A stretch of DNA of 64,000 bases from Curtobacterium sp. 'Ferrero' (lineage in GTDB: Bacteria; Actinomycetota; Actinomycetes; Actinomycetales; Microbacteriaceae): the NCBI RefSeq assembly GCF_002412165.1, contig NZ_NXIA01000005.1, forward strand, positions 62,001-126,000. The letters run 5' to 3'. Positions 16,399 through 25,158 of the stretch are shown in pieces (positions within the stretch are counted from its first letter, which is position 1; each line of letters starts with the position of its first letter). Under the pieces are notes generated by a model. It was given only the letters and a program-made list of their open reading frames with translations. It was not told where the DNA came from and made no database searches. The translations under genes were made by a program, and so were the position numbers.

Positions 16399-17730
16399 TC
16401 ACCCCGCCGCCACCACGACGTTCCGCTGGGCGACGGGCACGAGCGGCAGGTCGCTGACACCCCAGTCGTTCCGCCCGATCCGGATCGTGCTCCCGGTCCC
16501 CGGAGCGTAGACGCCGTACCGCGGATGCGCGGCCGTGGCGACGACCGACCCGAACGCACGGTTGTCGCTGATCGTCACGTCGTTCGCAGCGTCGCGGACG
16601 TCGACGGCGCTCCGGTAGGCGGGCTTGTCCACCCAGCCGAGGTCCTCGACGGTGTTGCCGACGACCTCGGAGGCGGTGTTCGAGTGCGAGAGCATGATGC
16701 CCCTGGTCAGTCCGGACGTGATGCGGTTGTCCGCGATGACGAGCCCCGAGGTGAGCGACGCGAAGACGCTGGCCGACATCGAGGTCCCGTCGCCGTAGCC
16801 GCTGATGGTGTTGCCGCGCACCGCTCCCGTCGCCCGCTCAGCGGAGGACCCGACCGTGCTGCCGGCTCCTTGCACCTTGATCGCGCCCCACCTCGTGCCC
16901 GTGTCGGAGTACTTCCCCGTCCACGTCACGGTGTTGCCGGAGACCAGTGCGTCGAGCGGTGCCGCGTCGGGCGCCGTCCCGGCCAGGCCCTTCAGGGGCA
17001 CGAGTGCGATCCCGGTCGCGCAGTCCACCACGGTGTTGTCCCGGATCGTCACGCGGACCCCGCCGTGGGTGTCGATCCCCTCCCATCGCGGAACGTCGCG
17101 GACCTCGTTGCCGACGATGACGATGTCCGAGCAGCGCGGCGCGTCCTCGAGGCTCTGGTTCGTGTCCCGCGTCGCCGCGATCCCGTACGAGTTGGGGTAG
17201 TCCTGCTGGTGCAACCCCGAGACGACGCAGCCACGGACGGTCCCGCCGACGACGGACAGCAGCCGCACTCCCGAGTAGGCGATGTCAGAGATGCCGATGC
17301 GCTCCAACACCAGGCCGCGGACTCCGCTCACGAGCACGCCGGCGTACGGGAAACCCCGCACGGACCCCCCGAGCACCTGCACGTCGTCGAGCGTCCCGGT
17401 CGCCCCGGCGCTGACCGCGATGCCGCTCGACCGGGAGGCGTCCTGCCCGGTGAACGTGCTCCCCGGTCCCTCCACACGCGGATCGAGGAGGGTGACGCCG
17501 GACGACCGCACGGTGATCCCGGTCTGGCCGGCACCGACGACGATGCAACCGCCCGGGCCGAAGGTGACGGTGCCCGGGCGGTCGACGACGATCGGTCCCC
17601 GCACGGAATCGATGACCTCTCCGTCCCAGCGCTCGGCCACCGTTGCCCGCGCGCGGTCGGCGGGCGGCACCCCGACAGCCAGGGCGAGGCCCGCACCGAT
17701 GGACCCGATCAGGAATGGACGTCTTCGCAC
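16399..17730 (-). CDS. Exported right-handed beta-helix repeat protein
   Basis: A 443-residue protein with a twin-arginine-like or Sec signal (MRRRPFLIGSIGAGLALAVG). The rest is a series of short beta-solenoid rungs typical of parallel beta-helix proteins (for example GITVRSSGVTLLDP, VTIRDNTVVDCATGI, LVIADNRITSG, VTISDNRAFG). Such proteins are often polysaccharide lyases or surface carbohydrate-binding proteins; no catalytic residues can be assigned. Likely secreted. It lies 12 bp downstream of the glycerophosphodiesterase gene on the same strand, so the two may be cotranscribed. Confidence 0.8.
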   Translation of the reverse strand: MRRRPFLIGSIGAGLALAVGVPPADRARATVAERWDGEVIDSVRGPIVVDRPGTVTFGPGGCIVVGAGQTGITVRSSGVTLLDPRVEGPGSTFTGQDASRSSGIAVSAGATGTLDDVQVLGGSVRGFPYAGVLVSGVRGLVLERIGISDIAYSGVRLLSVVGGTVRGCVVSGLHQQDYPNSYGIAATRDTNQSLEDAPRCSDIVIVGNEVRDVPRWEGIDTHGGVRVTIRDNTVVDCATGIALVPLKGLAGTAPDAAPLDALVSGNTVTWTGKYSDTGTRWGAIKVQGAGSTVGSSAERATGAVRGNTISGYGDGTSMSASVFASLTSGLVIADNRITSGLTRGIMLSHSNTASEVVGNTVEDLGWVDKPAYRSAVDVRDAANDVTISDNRAFGSVVATAAHPRYGVYAPGTGSTIRIGRNDWGVSDLPLVPVAQRNVVVAAG

Positions 17731-17742
17731 CGAGCCATCATG

Positions 17743-18762
17743 TCATGTTCCAGATGTCGGTTCCGAAGCGGCGGATCGGGCCGCGATCGCCAGGTCCGGG
17801 TGGTCCGCGAACACACCGTCGACGCCCGTCCGGACGATCGACGTGAACCACCGCTCCCAGTCCCCGTCCGCGGCGAGGTCCCCACCGCGTCGGAGTGGCG
17901 CCGGCAGGAACCGGTTCTCCGGCCGCAGCGTCCACGTGAACACCGCCAGCCCGGCGGCGTGCGCCCGGTCGACGATCGAGCTGCGCACCGGCCCGCGGTC
18001 GTCCACCGCGCGGGTGTCGACCCCGGCCATCAGGGTCCGCAGCGGCACGCTGATGCCGTGGAACTCGCCGGCGAGCGCAGCGAGCGCCTCGTCCGACCGC
18101 TCCGACGCGTACGACGGAGCCGCCGACCCGTGGACGGCGACCTCGTCCGCGGCGCTGCCCCGCGCCTCCTGGAGGTACACGAGCCGACCACCCGTCCGAC
18201 GCGCGCGGAGGTCGCGGAGCACGCCCTTCTCGAACGACTCGACCGTGAGCCGCTCGTCCTGCCGCCACCCGGCGGCGGCGAGCGCCCCGTCGAGCAGCTC
18301 GCCCATCGGGAACCCGGCCCGCTCGAAGAACGTCGCGTGCTTGACCTCCGCCACCAGTCCGACCGGCCGCGGAGCGTCGTCGAGGATGGCGAGCAGGTCC
18401 TCCAGCCGGAGGACCGGGTCCGTGCCGTCGTGGGCCGCCGACGCGGGGCGGAGCTCCGGCAGTCGTTCGCGCGTCCGGAGCGTCTGCAGCTCCGCCCACG
18501 TGAAGTCCTCGGTGAACCACCCCGTCAGGGTGTGTCCGTCGACGGTCTTCGTCGTCCGACGGTCCGCGAACTCGGCGTGGTCGGCGACGTCGGTCGTGCC
18601 GGAGATCTCGTTCTCGTGCCGCAGGACCAGCACGCCGTCCCGGGTCGGCACGAGATCCGGCTCGATCGCGTCGCACCCCTGGTCGATCGCGAGCGCGTAC
18701 GCACTCCGCGAGTGCTCCGGGCGGTGTCCGGAGGCGCCGCGGTGGGCGATCACGAGGGTCAT
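17743..18762 (-). CDS. Glycerophosphodiester phosphodiesterase
   Basis: A 339-residue GDPD TIM-barrel enzyme that hydrolyses glycerophosphodiesters to glycerol 3-phosphate and an alcohol. Catalytic and metal motifs are IAHRGASGHRPEHS at the N-terminus (His-Arg pair), AIEPDLVPTRDGVLVLRHE and VAEVKH in the middle, and FTWTLRPEN and VDGVFADHPD at the end. No signal peptide, so cytoplasmic. The glycerol 3-phosphate produced could feed the GlpD enzyme encoded at 25159, but the genes are not adjacent. Confidence 0.92.
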   Translation of the reverse strand: MTLVIAHRGASGHRPEHSRSAYALAIDQGCDAIEPDLVPTRDGVLVLRHENEISGTTDVADHAEFADRRTTKTVDGHTLTGWFTEDFTWAELQTLRTRERLPELRPASAAHDGTDPVLRLEDLLAILDDAPRPVGLVAEVKHATFFERAGFPMGELLDGALAAAGWRQDERLTVESFEKGVLRDLRARRTGGRLVYLQEARGSAADEVAVHGSAAPSYASERSDEALAALAGEFHGISVPLRTLMAGVDTRAVDDRGPVRSSIVDRAHAAGLAVFTWTLRPENRFLPAPLRRGGDLAADGDWERWFTSIVRTGVDGVFADHPDLAIAARSAASEPTSGT

Positions 18763-18821
18763 GGGCGCACCCTAGCGCGCTGCCGCGAACGGCAGCCGTC
18801 GCGGATGGGGCGACACCTGAA

Positions 18822-18836
18822 CGGGCCGGGAGGCTC
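18822..18836. repeat. Dispersed GC-rich repeat, single copy
   Basis: A copy of the dispersed motif (GGGCCGGGAGGCTCG) in the 261-bp divergent gap between the glycerophosphodiesterase and Bax-inhibitor genes. No other element was recognised in this gap. Confidence 0.45.
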
Positions 18837-19023
18837 GGCTCGCGTCCGCCTCGCAGCCCGCGCCCGACGGGCGCTCAGGCCCGGCACGGCGAACTCCGAG
18901 CGCGCGGTGCGACGATCAGCACGAGCGACCGCGGGACGACCGTTCCGCTCGCTGCGAATCCCCAGCCTCCGGGGCTCGATGCTCCGTAGGCTGAGAGGAC
19001 TCAAACATCCGAGAGAGGACACC

Positions 19024-19890
19024 ATGGCCTTCAAGCCCGGTTTCGACCAGTCCCCCGCCTTCAACGACGCGGGCCGGAACGCCTGGGGCACGGGCGCCGG
19101 TCAGCAGCAGGCTGGCTGGGGACAGACGCCGCAGCAGGGGCAGTACGCCCCGGGCATGACGCCCGAGCAGCTGCAGTACATGTACGACCGTCCGTCGGCC
19201 AGCACGGTCGACACGGACCGCATGTCGTACGAGGACACGATCGTCAAGACGCTCCTCGCCTTCGGTGTGCTCCTGGTGGGTGCGGTCGCGGGTTGGAACC
19301 TCCCGCCGGTCGTGTGGATCGTCGGGGCGCTCGTCGGCGTCGTCCTCGCGATGGTGAACACCTTCAAGAAGAAGCCGTCGCCGGCGCTCGTCCTGCTGTA
19401 CGCCTTCTTCGAGGGGCTGTTCGTCGGTGGGATCTCGGGCTACTACAACAGCGCGTTCGACGGCATCGTCACCCAGGCGGTGTTCGGCACGCTCGGGGTG
19501 TTCGCGGTCACGCTGCTGCTCTTCACCTCCGGCAAGGTCCGGGCGACGCCCAAGGCCACCCGGTTCTTCCTCGTCGCGATCGTCGGCTACATGGCGTTCT
19601 CGCTCGTGAACCTCGTGCTCATGTGGACCGGTGTCACGAACACCGCGTTCGGTCTGCTCGGCGTCACGGTGTTCGGCATCCCGCTCGGCGTCGTGATCGG
19701 CATCTTCGTGGTCCTGATGGCGGCGTACTCGCTCGTCCTCGACTTCGACCAGATCAAGACGGGCGTCCAGCGCGGCGCTCCGCGGATCTACGCGTGGACG
19801 GCGGCGTTCGGCCTCATCGTCACACTCGTGTGGCTGTACCTCGAGATCCTGCGCATCCTCGCCATCATCGCGAGCAGCTCCCGCAACTAA
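19024..19890 (+). CDS. Bax inhibitor-1/YccA family membrane protein
   Basis: A 288-residue protein with a Gly/Gln-rich N-terminal tail (about 70 residues, GQQQAGWGQTPQQGQYAPG) followed by seven hydrophobic segments. Family landmarks are EGLFVGGISGYYNS and the late SLVLDFDQIKTGVQRGAP acidic helix. BI-1/YccA proteins are pH-sensitive ion-leak or protease-regulating membrane proteins. The open frame extends far upstream, but the ATG at 19024 with a GAGAGGAC ribosome site is the start, and homology begins there. A hairpin terminator follows at 19914. Confidence 0.9.
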   Translation: MAFKPGFDQSPAFNDAGRNAWGTGAGQQQAGWGQTPQQGQYAPGMTPEQLQYMYDRPSASTVDTDRMSYEDTIVKTLLAFGVLLVGAVAGWNLPPVVWIVGALVGVVLAMVNTFKKKPSPALVLLYAFFEGLFVGGISGYYNSAFDGIVTQAVFGTLGVFAVTLLLFTSGKVRATPKATRFFLVAIVGYMAFSLVNLVLMWTGVTNTAFGLLGVTVFGIPLGVVIGIFVVLMAAYSLVLDFDQIKTGVQRGAPRIYAWTAAFGLIVTLVWLYLEILRILAIIASSSRN

Positions 19891-19913
19891 CCCGCACGCA
19901 CGACACGACACCG

Positions 19914-19941
19914 AGGGCCCCGGCGACCACACCGGGGCCCT
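19914..19941 (+). terminator. Hairpin terminator after Bax-inhibitor gene
   Basis: A 10-bp perfect stem (AGGGCCCCGG with CCGGGGCCCT) around an 8-base loop, followed by TTCGTCGTG. There is no long T tract, but the position 23 bp after the stop fits a terminator. Confidence 0.7.
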
Positions 19942-19965
19942 TCGTCGTGCTGGGAGCACCCGCCC

Positions 19966-20058
19966 GTGTTGGTCGCACGACGTGCCGCGCGCAGAACCGG
20001 TTGGTCGCAGAACCTGTCGTCACCGACCGGCTCGGGCGACACGTTCTGCGACCAACAC
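19966..20058. repeat. Long inverted repeat with two alternative left arms
   Basis: TTGGTCGCAGAAC (20001-20013) pairs perfectly with 20043-20055, and pairing extends inward to 18 of 19 bases. A second left arm at 19966-19977 (GTGTTGGTCGCA) is a perfect 12-base match to the same right arm (20047-20058). It lies between convergent genes, so it is probably a repetitive extragenic or termination element. Confidence 0.7.
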
Positions 20059-20115
20059 GCGATCCGACGGCGCCCCGCACGCACGACACCCCGCACGCGC
20101 CGCGCTCCCCGCACG

Positions 20116-20156
20116 CACGAGGGCCCGGCACGCAGCGCGCGTGCCGGGCCCTCGTG
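20116..20156 (-). terminator. Hairpin terminator after guaA
   Basis: A perfect 18-bp stem (20116-20133 with 20139-20156; arm CACGAGGGCCCGGCACGC) around a 5-base loop, 11 bp beyond the guaA stop. It is symmetric and could also stop transcription coming from the plus-strand gene. Confidence 0.8.
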
Positions 20157-20167
20157 GCGGGGAGTGG

Positions 20168-21748
20168 CTACTCCCACTCGATCGTCCCCGGCGGCTTCGA
20201 CGTGACGTCGAGCACGACGCGGTTCACGTCCGGGACCTCGTTGGTGATGCGGTTCGAGATCTTCGCGAGGGTGTCGTACGGCAGGCGCGTCCAGTCGGCC
20301 GTCATGGCGTCCTCCGACGAGACCGGACGCAGCACGATCGGGTGACCGTAGGTGCGGCCGTCGCCCTGGACGCCCACCGAGCGGACGTCGGCGAGCAGGA
20401 CGACCGGGCACTGCCAGATCTCCTCGTCGAGGCCGGCGGCGGTGAGTTCCTCGCGCGCGATCTTGTCGGCCGCACGGAGCAGCTCCAGCCGCTGCTTGTC
20501 GACCGAACCCACGATGCGGATGCCGAGCCCCGGGCCGGGGAACGGCTGGCGTCCGACGATGACCTCGGGCAGACCGAGCTCGCGGCCGACGGCGCGGACC
20601 TCGTCCTTGAACAGGGTGCGGAGCGGCTCGACGAGCTCGAAGGTCATGTCCTCCGGCAGCCCACCGACGTTGTGGTGCGACTTGATGTTCGCCGTGCCCG
20701 AACCGCCCCCGGACTCGACGACGTCGGGGTAGAGCGTGCCCTGCACGAGGAACTTGACCTGGCCCTCGGAGTCGGAAGCCTTGGCCTCGAGCACGAGGGC
20801 TTCGGCCGCCGCCTCGAACGTGCGGATGAACTCGCGCCCGATGATCTTGCGCTTCTGCTCCGGGTCGCTGACGCCGGCGAGGGCGTCGAGGAACTGCTGC
20901 TCGGCGTCGACCGTGACGAGCCGGACGCCGGTGGAGGCGACGTAGTCCTCCTCCACCTGCTTGCGCTCGTCGGCGCGGAGGAGCCCGTGGTCGACGAAGA
21001 CGCACGTGAGCTGGTCGCCGACGGCCTTGTGCACGAGGGCCGCGGCGACGGCGGAGTCGACGCCGCCGGAGAGCCCCGCGATGACCCGCGCGGAGCCGAC
21101 CTGCTCCTTGATCCGCGCGACCTGCTCCTCGATGACGTTCGCGGAGTTCCAGTCGCCGGGGAGGCCTGCGGCACGGTGCAGGAAGTTCTCGAGGACGGCC
21201 TGGCCGAACACGGAGTGCTTGACCTCGGGGTGCCACTGCACGCCGTAGAGCTTGCGCTCGTCGGACGCGAACGCGGCGACGGGGGTCGAGGCGCTCGAAG
21301 CGAGGACGTCGAAGCCCTCCGGCGCCTTGGCCACGGAGTCGCCGTGCGACATCCAGGTCACCTGCGACCCCGGCTGGTCGCCGAGGAGCACGCTGTCGGT
21401 ACCCGTCACGGTGACGTCGGTCGCGCCGTACTCACGCTGGCCGGTCTGCGCGACCTCTCCGCCGAGGGCCGTCGCCATCGCCTGGAAGCCGTAGCAGATG
21501 CCGAGCACCGGGACGCCGAGGTCGAGGATCGCGCCGTCGAGGGACGGGGCACCGGCCTCGTACACGGAGGACGGGCCGCCGGACAGCACGATGGCCGCCG
21601 GGTTCTTCGCCTGCACCTCGTCCGCGGTGATGGAGTGGGGGACGATCTCGCTGTAGACGTTGGCCTCGCGCACGCGGCGAGCGATGAGCTGCGCGTACTG
21701 GGCTCCGAAGTCGACGACGAGGACGGGACGCTGTTCGGTCTCGCTCAC
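20168..21748 (-). CDS. guaA: GMP synthase (glutamine-hydrolysing)
   Basis: A 526-residue enzyme that aminates XMP to GMP with glutamine and ATP. The N-terminal class I amidotransferase has the nucleophile in [10 protein letters not shown] and the HPEV His. The ATP-pyrophosphatase P-loop is [10 protein letters not shown], and the C-terminal dimerisation domain carries [13 protein letters not shown]. The start is GTG 21748, overlapping the stop of the DUF3817 gene (GTGA). It is the last gene of a run that begins with the K+/H+ antiporter; guaB and guaB3 lie upstream in the same window. Confidence 0.97.
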   Translation of the reverse strand: MSETEQRPVLVVDFGAQYAQLIARRVREANVYSEIVPHSITADEVQAKNPAAIVLSGGPSSVYEAGAPSLDGAILDLGVPVLGICYGFQAMATALGGEVAQTGQREYGATDVTVTGTDSVLLGDQPGSQVTWMSHGDSVAKAPEGFDVLASSASTPVAAFASDERKLYGVQWHPEVKHSVFGQAVLENFLHRAAGLPGDWNSANVIEEQVARIKEQVGSARVIAGLSGGVDSAVAAALVHKAVGDQLTCVFVDHGLLRADERKQVEEDYVASTGVRLVTVDAEQQFLDALAGVSDPEQKRKIIGREFIRTFEAAAEALVLEAKASDSEGQVKFLVQGTLYPDVVESGGGSGTANIKSHHNVGGLPEDMTFELVEPLRTLFKDEVRAVGRELGLPEVIVGRQPFPGPGLGIRIVGSVDKQRLELLRAADKIAREELTAAGLDEEIWQCPVVLLADVRSVGVQGDGRTYGHPIVLRPVSSEDAMTADWTRLPYDTLAKISNRITNEVPDVNRVVLDVTSKPPGTIEWE

Positions 21749-22200
21749 CGAGCGGCCTCCTTCTCACGCTGCTGGGCAGCGGTCAGCTCGTGGTAGGTGT
21801 CCATGGCGATCTTCTGCATGCGGTGCTCGACCACGAAGGACATGAACGGGATGACGCCACCGAGGGCGATCAGCAGGAAGCGGATCGGCTTCCAGCGCAT
21901 GATGCTCCACAGACGGAAGTCCGTGAAGAGGTAGAGGACGTACAGCCAACCGTGGGCGATGAGGATGCCGATCGACAGGTTGAACGTGCCGGGGGCCTTG
22001 CCCGCCGTGCCCTCGGGCACGAAGAACTGGCCGCCACCGAGCTGCATCTCGAGGTGCAACGGGGTGTACTTCAGGATCATCTCGACCACGAGGGCGAGGA
22101 GCAGCACACCGGTGATGTACGCGGAGACGCGGTACCACTTCACCGCACCCGGGATCTTCGGGACGTCGCGGGTTCGGACGGTCAGGGCCATATCCGCCAT
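21745..22200 (-). CDS. DUF3817 family membrane protein
   Basis: A 151-residue protein with three hydrophobic segments ([54 protein letters not shown]) matching the actinobacterial DUF3817 family. The function is unknown. The ATG at 22200 or 22191 can serve as start; the first lies 1 bp after the SURF1 stop, giving coupled translation. Its stop overlaps the guaA start. Confidence 0.85.
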   Translation of the reverse strand: MADMALTVRTRDVPKIPGAVKWYRVSAYITGVLLLALVVEMILKYTPLHLEMQLGGGQFFVPEGTAGKAPGTFNLSIGILIAHGWLYVLYLFTDFRLWSIMRWKPIRFLLIALGGVIPFMSFVVEHRMQKIAMDTYHELTAAQQREKEAAR

Positions 22201-22201
22201 C

Positions 22202-22996
22202 CTACCGTCGGTCGAGGACGGCCCCGTCGGCGCTCGCACCGTCCGCGCTGAGGAGCCGTTCACGACGCTCCTCCTCCTCGCGCTCGAAGGCGTCCTTCAC
22301 GAAGCGGTACCAGAGGAACACCGCGAACCCGGCGAAGACGGCCCACTCGATCGCGTAGAACAGGTTGAGCCAGTCGAACTGGACCTCCCGCGTCGGGGCA
22401 CGGTCGGCGATCGTGCCGAGGTCCGCTGCCTTCGCGGTGCTGCCGTCGGCGACGACGTACCCGAGGTACATCCGGTCGTCGAACTGCTTCCACGTGTTGA
22501 CGAACCGTGCGGGTGCGACCGCCGAGTACTCGCCCTTGTCGTAGGCGTCCTGGTCCGGCGATTCGGCCGGGTACAGCCGGCCCTCGACCGTCACGGTCGC
22601 GCCGTCCGCCAGACGGTCGCCCCCGGCGACGGCGGCCGTTCGCTGGTCGGACCACCCGATGACGACCGGGAGGCTCGCTCCGGTCCCCGAGACCACCAGG
22701 TGTCCGACGGTCTGGTAGGTCCCACCCCCGCTGCGGCCGGTCAGGACGGTCGTGTCGCCCTCGACGAAGGTGCCGCTGACGCGCACCTTCTGTCCGGCGA
22801 GCGAGTCCACCACGGGGCGCATCGGCGCGAGGGCGTCCTCGAGGGACTTCCGCGTCTCGGTCGTCGCCGGGAGCGGCTTCCCGTTCTCGATGCTCCGCTC
22901 GAGCTGCCACTTGCCGAGGAACGCGAACACCGCCGCGAGCAGGAGCGCGAGCAGCAGCAACGCGATCCACTTCGGTCGTCGGGCAACGGCCCACAT
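22202..22996 (-). CDS. SURF1 family cytochrome oxidase assembly protein
   Basis: A 264-residue protein with an N-terminal membrane helix (PKWIALLLLALLLAAVFAFL followed by GKWQLER) and a C-terminal one (LNLFYAIEWAVFAGFAVFLW), separated by an extracytoplasmic domain with VRVSGTF, VVIGWSD and VTVEGRLYP. This is the SURF1/Shy1 layout; members assist haem a insertion into cytochrome c oxidase. The ATG at 22996 is 5 bp after the antiporter stop. Confidence 0.9.
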   Translation of the reverse strand: MWAVARRPKWIALLLLALLLAAVFAFLGKWQLERSIENGKPLPATTETRKSLEDALAPMRPVVDSLAGQKVRVSGTFVEGDTTVLTGRSGGGTYQTVGHLVVSGTGASLPVVIGWSDQRTAAVAGGDRLADGATVTVEGRLYPAESPDQDAYDKGEYSAVAPARFVNTWKQFDDRMYLGYVVADGSTAKAADLGTIADRAPTREVQFDWLNLFYAIEWAVFAGFAVFLWYRFVKDAFEREEEERRERLLSADGASADGAVLDRR

Positions 22997-23001
22997 TCGT
23001 A

Positions 23002-24468
23002 TCAGTACTCCGGATCGCGCTGTCGCACCGGACGTTCGGGACGCTCGGCGGGGATCTCCACCGACGAGGTCACGGGTTCGTCGACGGGCTCCGGTGACCC
23101 ATTCTCCCGCTCTTCCCTACCAGCCGCCTCCACGAGCGCGAACTCCTCGGCGAACTGGCGGTCCCGTTCGGCACGGCGGGCGGCGGCGTCGGCGTCCTGC
23201 TGGGCCACGCCGGCGACGGCCGCGGCGTCGACGGCGTCGTCCATCGCCGTGCTCGTGCCGCGGCCGAGGCGCGCGCGGAGCCGCGAGCGCAGGCGCGCGA
23301 CGCGCGCCGGGCGGACCGCCACGCGACCGATGCGGTCCGAGTTGACGGCGAGCACGGGACCGAGGATCGCCATCACGAGGACGTAGAGGCCCGCGAACGC
23401 GGTGATCCGTGCCTCCAGGCCGGCGGCGGCGGACAGCGTCGCCAGGATGAGCGCGAACTCGCCGCGGTTCACCAGGATGACCGCGGTGTTGATCCCCTGC
23501 TGGACCGAGAACCCGTTCATCCGGGCGACGACCTGTCCGGCGACGGCGTTCAGCACGACGGTCATGCCGATCGCGCCGAGGACCGGCCAGAGCACCTCGC
23601 CGAAGGTGGACAGGTCGAGGCCGAGGCCGAAGTTCACGAAGAAGAACGCGGCGAACACGTCGCGCATCGGCAGGGCGAGCTGCTCGATCCGGTCACGGTA
23701 GCGGGTTGCGCCGCAGAGCAGGCCGATGACGAACGCGCCGATCGCGTCGGTGACGCCGAGGATCTCGCCGATCCCGCCGAACATCACCGCGAGGCCGAAG
23801 AACAGCACGGTGAAGAGCTCGTCGTCACGCGTGGCGAAGATCCGCGAGACCCACTTGCCGGCGAACCGGGCGAGGGTGAACATCACGACGAGGAAGCCGA
23901 ACGCGAGCGCGAGCTTGCCGACGACTCCCCAGACGTTCGTGTCACCGGAGAGGACGACCGAGACGATCGCCAGGTAGATGGCGATGAAGACGTCCTCGAT
24001 GACCGTGACGCCGAGGATCATCGGTGTCTCGTCGTTCGCGAGCCGCCGGAGCTCGATGAGGAGCTTCGTGACGATGGCACTCGACGAGGTCGCGGTCATG
24101 CCCGCGATGATCAGGGCCTCGCGCGTGCCCCACCCGAGCGAGAACCCGAACGCGAAGCCGACCCCCATGTTGATGGCGACGTACGTGCCGCCCGACACGA
24201 GGAGCTTGCCCGCGTTGCCGTAGAACTCCTCCTGGTCGAACTCGAGCCCGAGGTTGAACAGGAGCAGGACGAGCCCGAACGTCGCGATGAGCTCGATCGT
24301 GTCGGACTCGACGCTCAGGCCGAACCAGGGCGTGTGCGGACTCGCGACGAGCCCGACGACCATGTAGATCGGGATGGCGGGCAGACCGATGGTCTTGCCG
24401 AGGCGTCCGAGGACGTAGGCGATGAGGAACAGGCCACCGATGGTCAGCAGCTCACCACCGAGCTCCAC
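23002..24468 (-). CDS. Cation:proton antiporter, CPA2 (Kef) type
   Basis: A 488-residue integral membrane protein with about 12 hydrophobic segments, starting VELGGELLTIGGLFLIAYVLG. CPA2 landmarks are LLLFNLGLEFDQEEF, the MTATSSSAIVTKLL segment and GVTDAIGAFVIGLLCG. The charged C-terminal tail (about 110 residues) has no RCK domain; that role is likely served by the separate protein just upstream. The start is GTG 24468, 2 bp after the stop of the regulatory subunit gene. It exchanges K+ or Na+ for protons; the ion is an inference. Confidence 0.9.
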   Translation of the reverse strand: MELGGELLTIGGLFLIAYVLGRLGKTIGLPAIPIYMVVGLVASPHTPWFGLSVESDTIELIATFGLVLLLFNLGLEFDQEEFYGNAGKLLVSGGTYVAINMGVGFAFGFSLGWGTREALIIAGMTATSSSAIVTKLLIELRRLANDETPMILGVTVIEDVFIAIYLAIVSVVLSGDTNVWGVVGKLALAFGFLVVMFTLARFAGKWVSRIFATRDDELFTVLFFGLAVMFGGIGEILGVTDAIGAFVIGLLCGATRYRDRIEQLALPMRDVFAAFFFVNFGLGLDLSTFGEVLWPVLGAIGMTVVLNAVAGQVVARMNGFSVQQGINTAVILVNRGEFALILATLSAAAGLEARITAFAGLYVLVMAILGPVLAVNSDRIGRVAVRPARVARLRSRLRARLGRGTSTAMDDAVDAAAVAGVAQQDADAAARRAERDRQFAEEFALVEAAGREERENGSPEPVDEPVTSSVEIPAERPERPVRQRDPEY

Positions 24469-24470
24469 CC

Positions 24471-25004
24471 TTACGCCCCCGGCGGGGACGGGGCCTGCGC
24501 CGCGGCCGCGAGCTGACCGCTGCGGTAGTACGAGAACGCCTTGGCGACCTTCTCGGGGGAGCCGGCGACCACGATGGTGTCCCCGGGGAACACGACGAAG
24601 TCGGGCGAGGGTGCGGGGTTGGCGGCGTCGCCGCGGACCACCGCGACGACCGTCAGGCCGATGAACCCGGCGTCGTGCAGGTCGCCGAGGGGCTTGCCGG
24701 CGATGGCGTCGTCGTAGTCGACGGAGAACCAGTCGATCGACAGGCCCGGGATCTCGTCGAGCTTGTCGAGGCCCTCGGTGATGCGGGTGCCGCCGAGCAG
24801 TTCGGCGAGCGTGTGTGCCTCGTCCTCGCTGAGTCGGAGCGAGACCTTCTCGGACTTGTCGGCGCCGTCCGAGACGTCGGCGAAGGAGATGAGGTCGGAG
24901 TGTCCCGACCGGTGCGTGATGACGCCGCACTTGCCACCGTCGTCGGTGTAGAAGCTGTGCAGCACGCCGACTCCGGGGAGCTTGACGCGATGGACGTCGA
25001 CCAT
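24471..25004 (-). CDS. TrkA-C domain regulatory subunit of K+/H+ antiporter
   Basis: A 177-residue soluble protein resembling KhtT. The N-terminal part starts MVDVHRVKLPGVGVLHSF and carries GKCGVITHRSGHSDLISF. The C-terminal RCK/TrkA-C ligand-binding domain has GFIGLTVVAVVRG and FVVFPGDTIVVAGSPEKV. KhtT-type subunits gate the antiporter in response to pH or nucleotides. The ATG at 25004 has a GGGAGG ribosome site at 25012-25017. It lies directly before the antiporter gene, forming a two-subunit transporter as in khtTU. Confidence 0.88.
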   Translation of the reverse strand: MVDVHRVKLPGVGVLHSFYTDDGGKCGVITHRSGHSDLISFADVSDGADKSEKVSLRLSEDEAHTLAELLGGTRITEGLDKLDEIPGLSIDWFSVDYDDAIAGKPLGDLHDAGFIGLTVVAVVRGDAANPAPSPDFVVFPGDTIVVAGSPEKVAKAFSYYRSGQLAAAAQAPSPPGA

Positions 25005-25158
25005 TGGATGGCCTCCCTTGTTGAGTACCCCGATGATAACCACGGGCGGCCCTCGCGCATTCCGCAGCGCACCGCGCCAGCAGGCCGGTCGGGGGGCAGG
25101 TCCGGTCGGGGGGCGGGTCCGGTCTGGAGGCGCGGTGCGGGTCGGCGACGTCCGTCGC

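Noticed and set aside
16348-19890. A very long plus-strand open frame
   Set aside because: Only the last 288 residues are a real protein (Bax inhibitor-1 family, starting 19024). The rest runs antisense to the beta-helix and phosphodiesterase genes and is Arg/Pro-rich.
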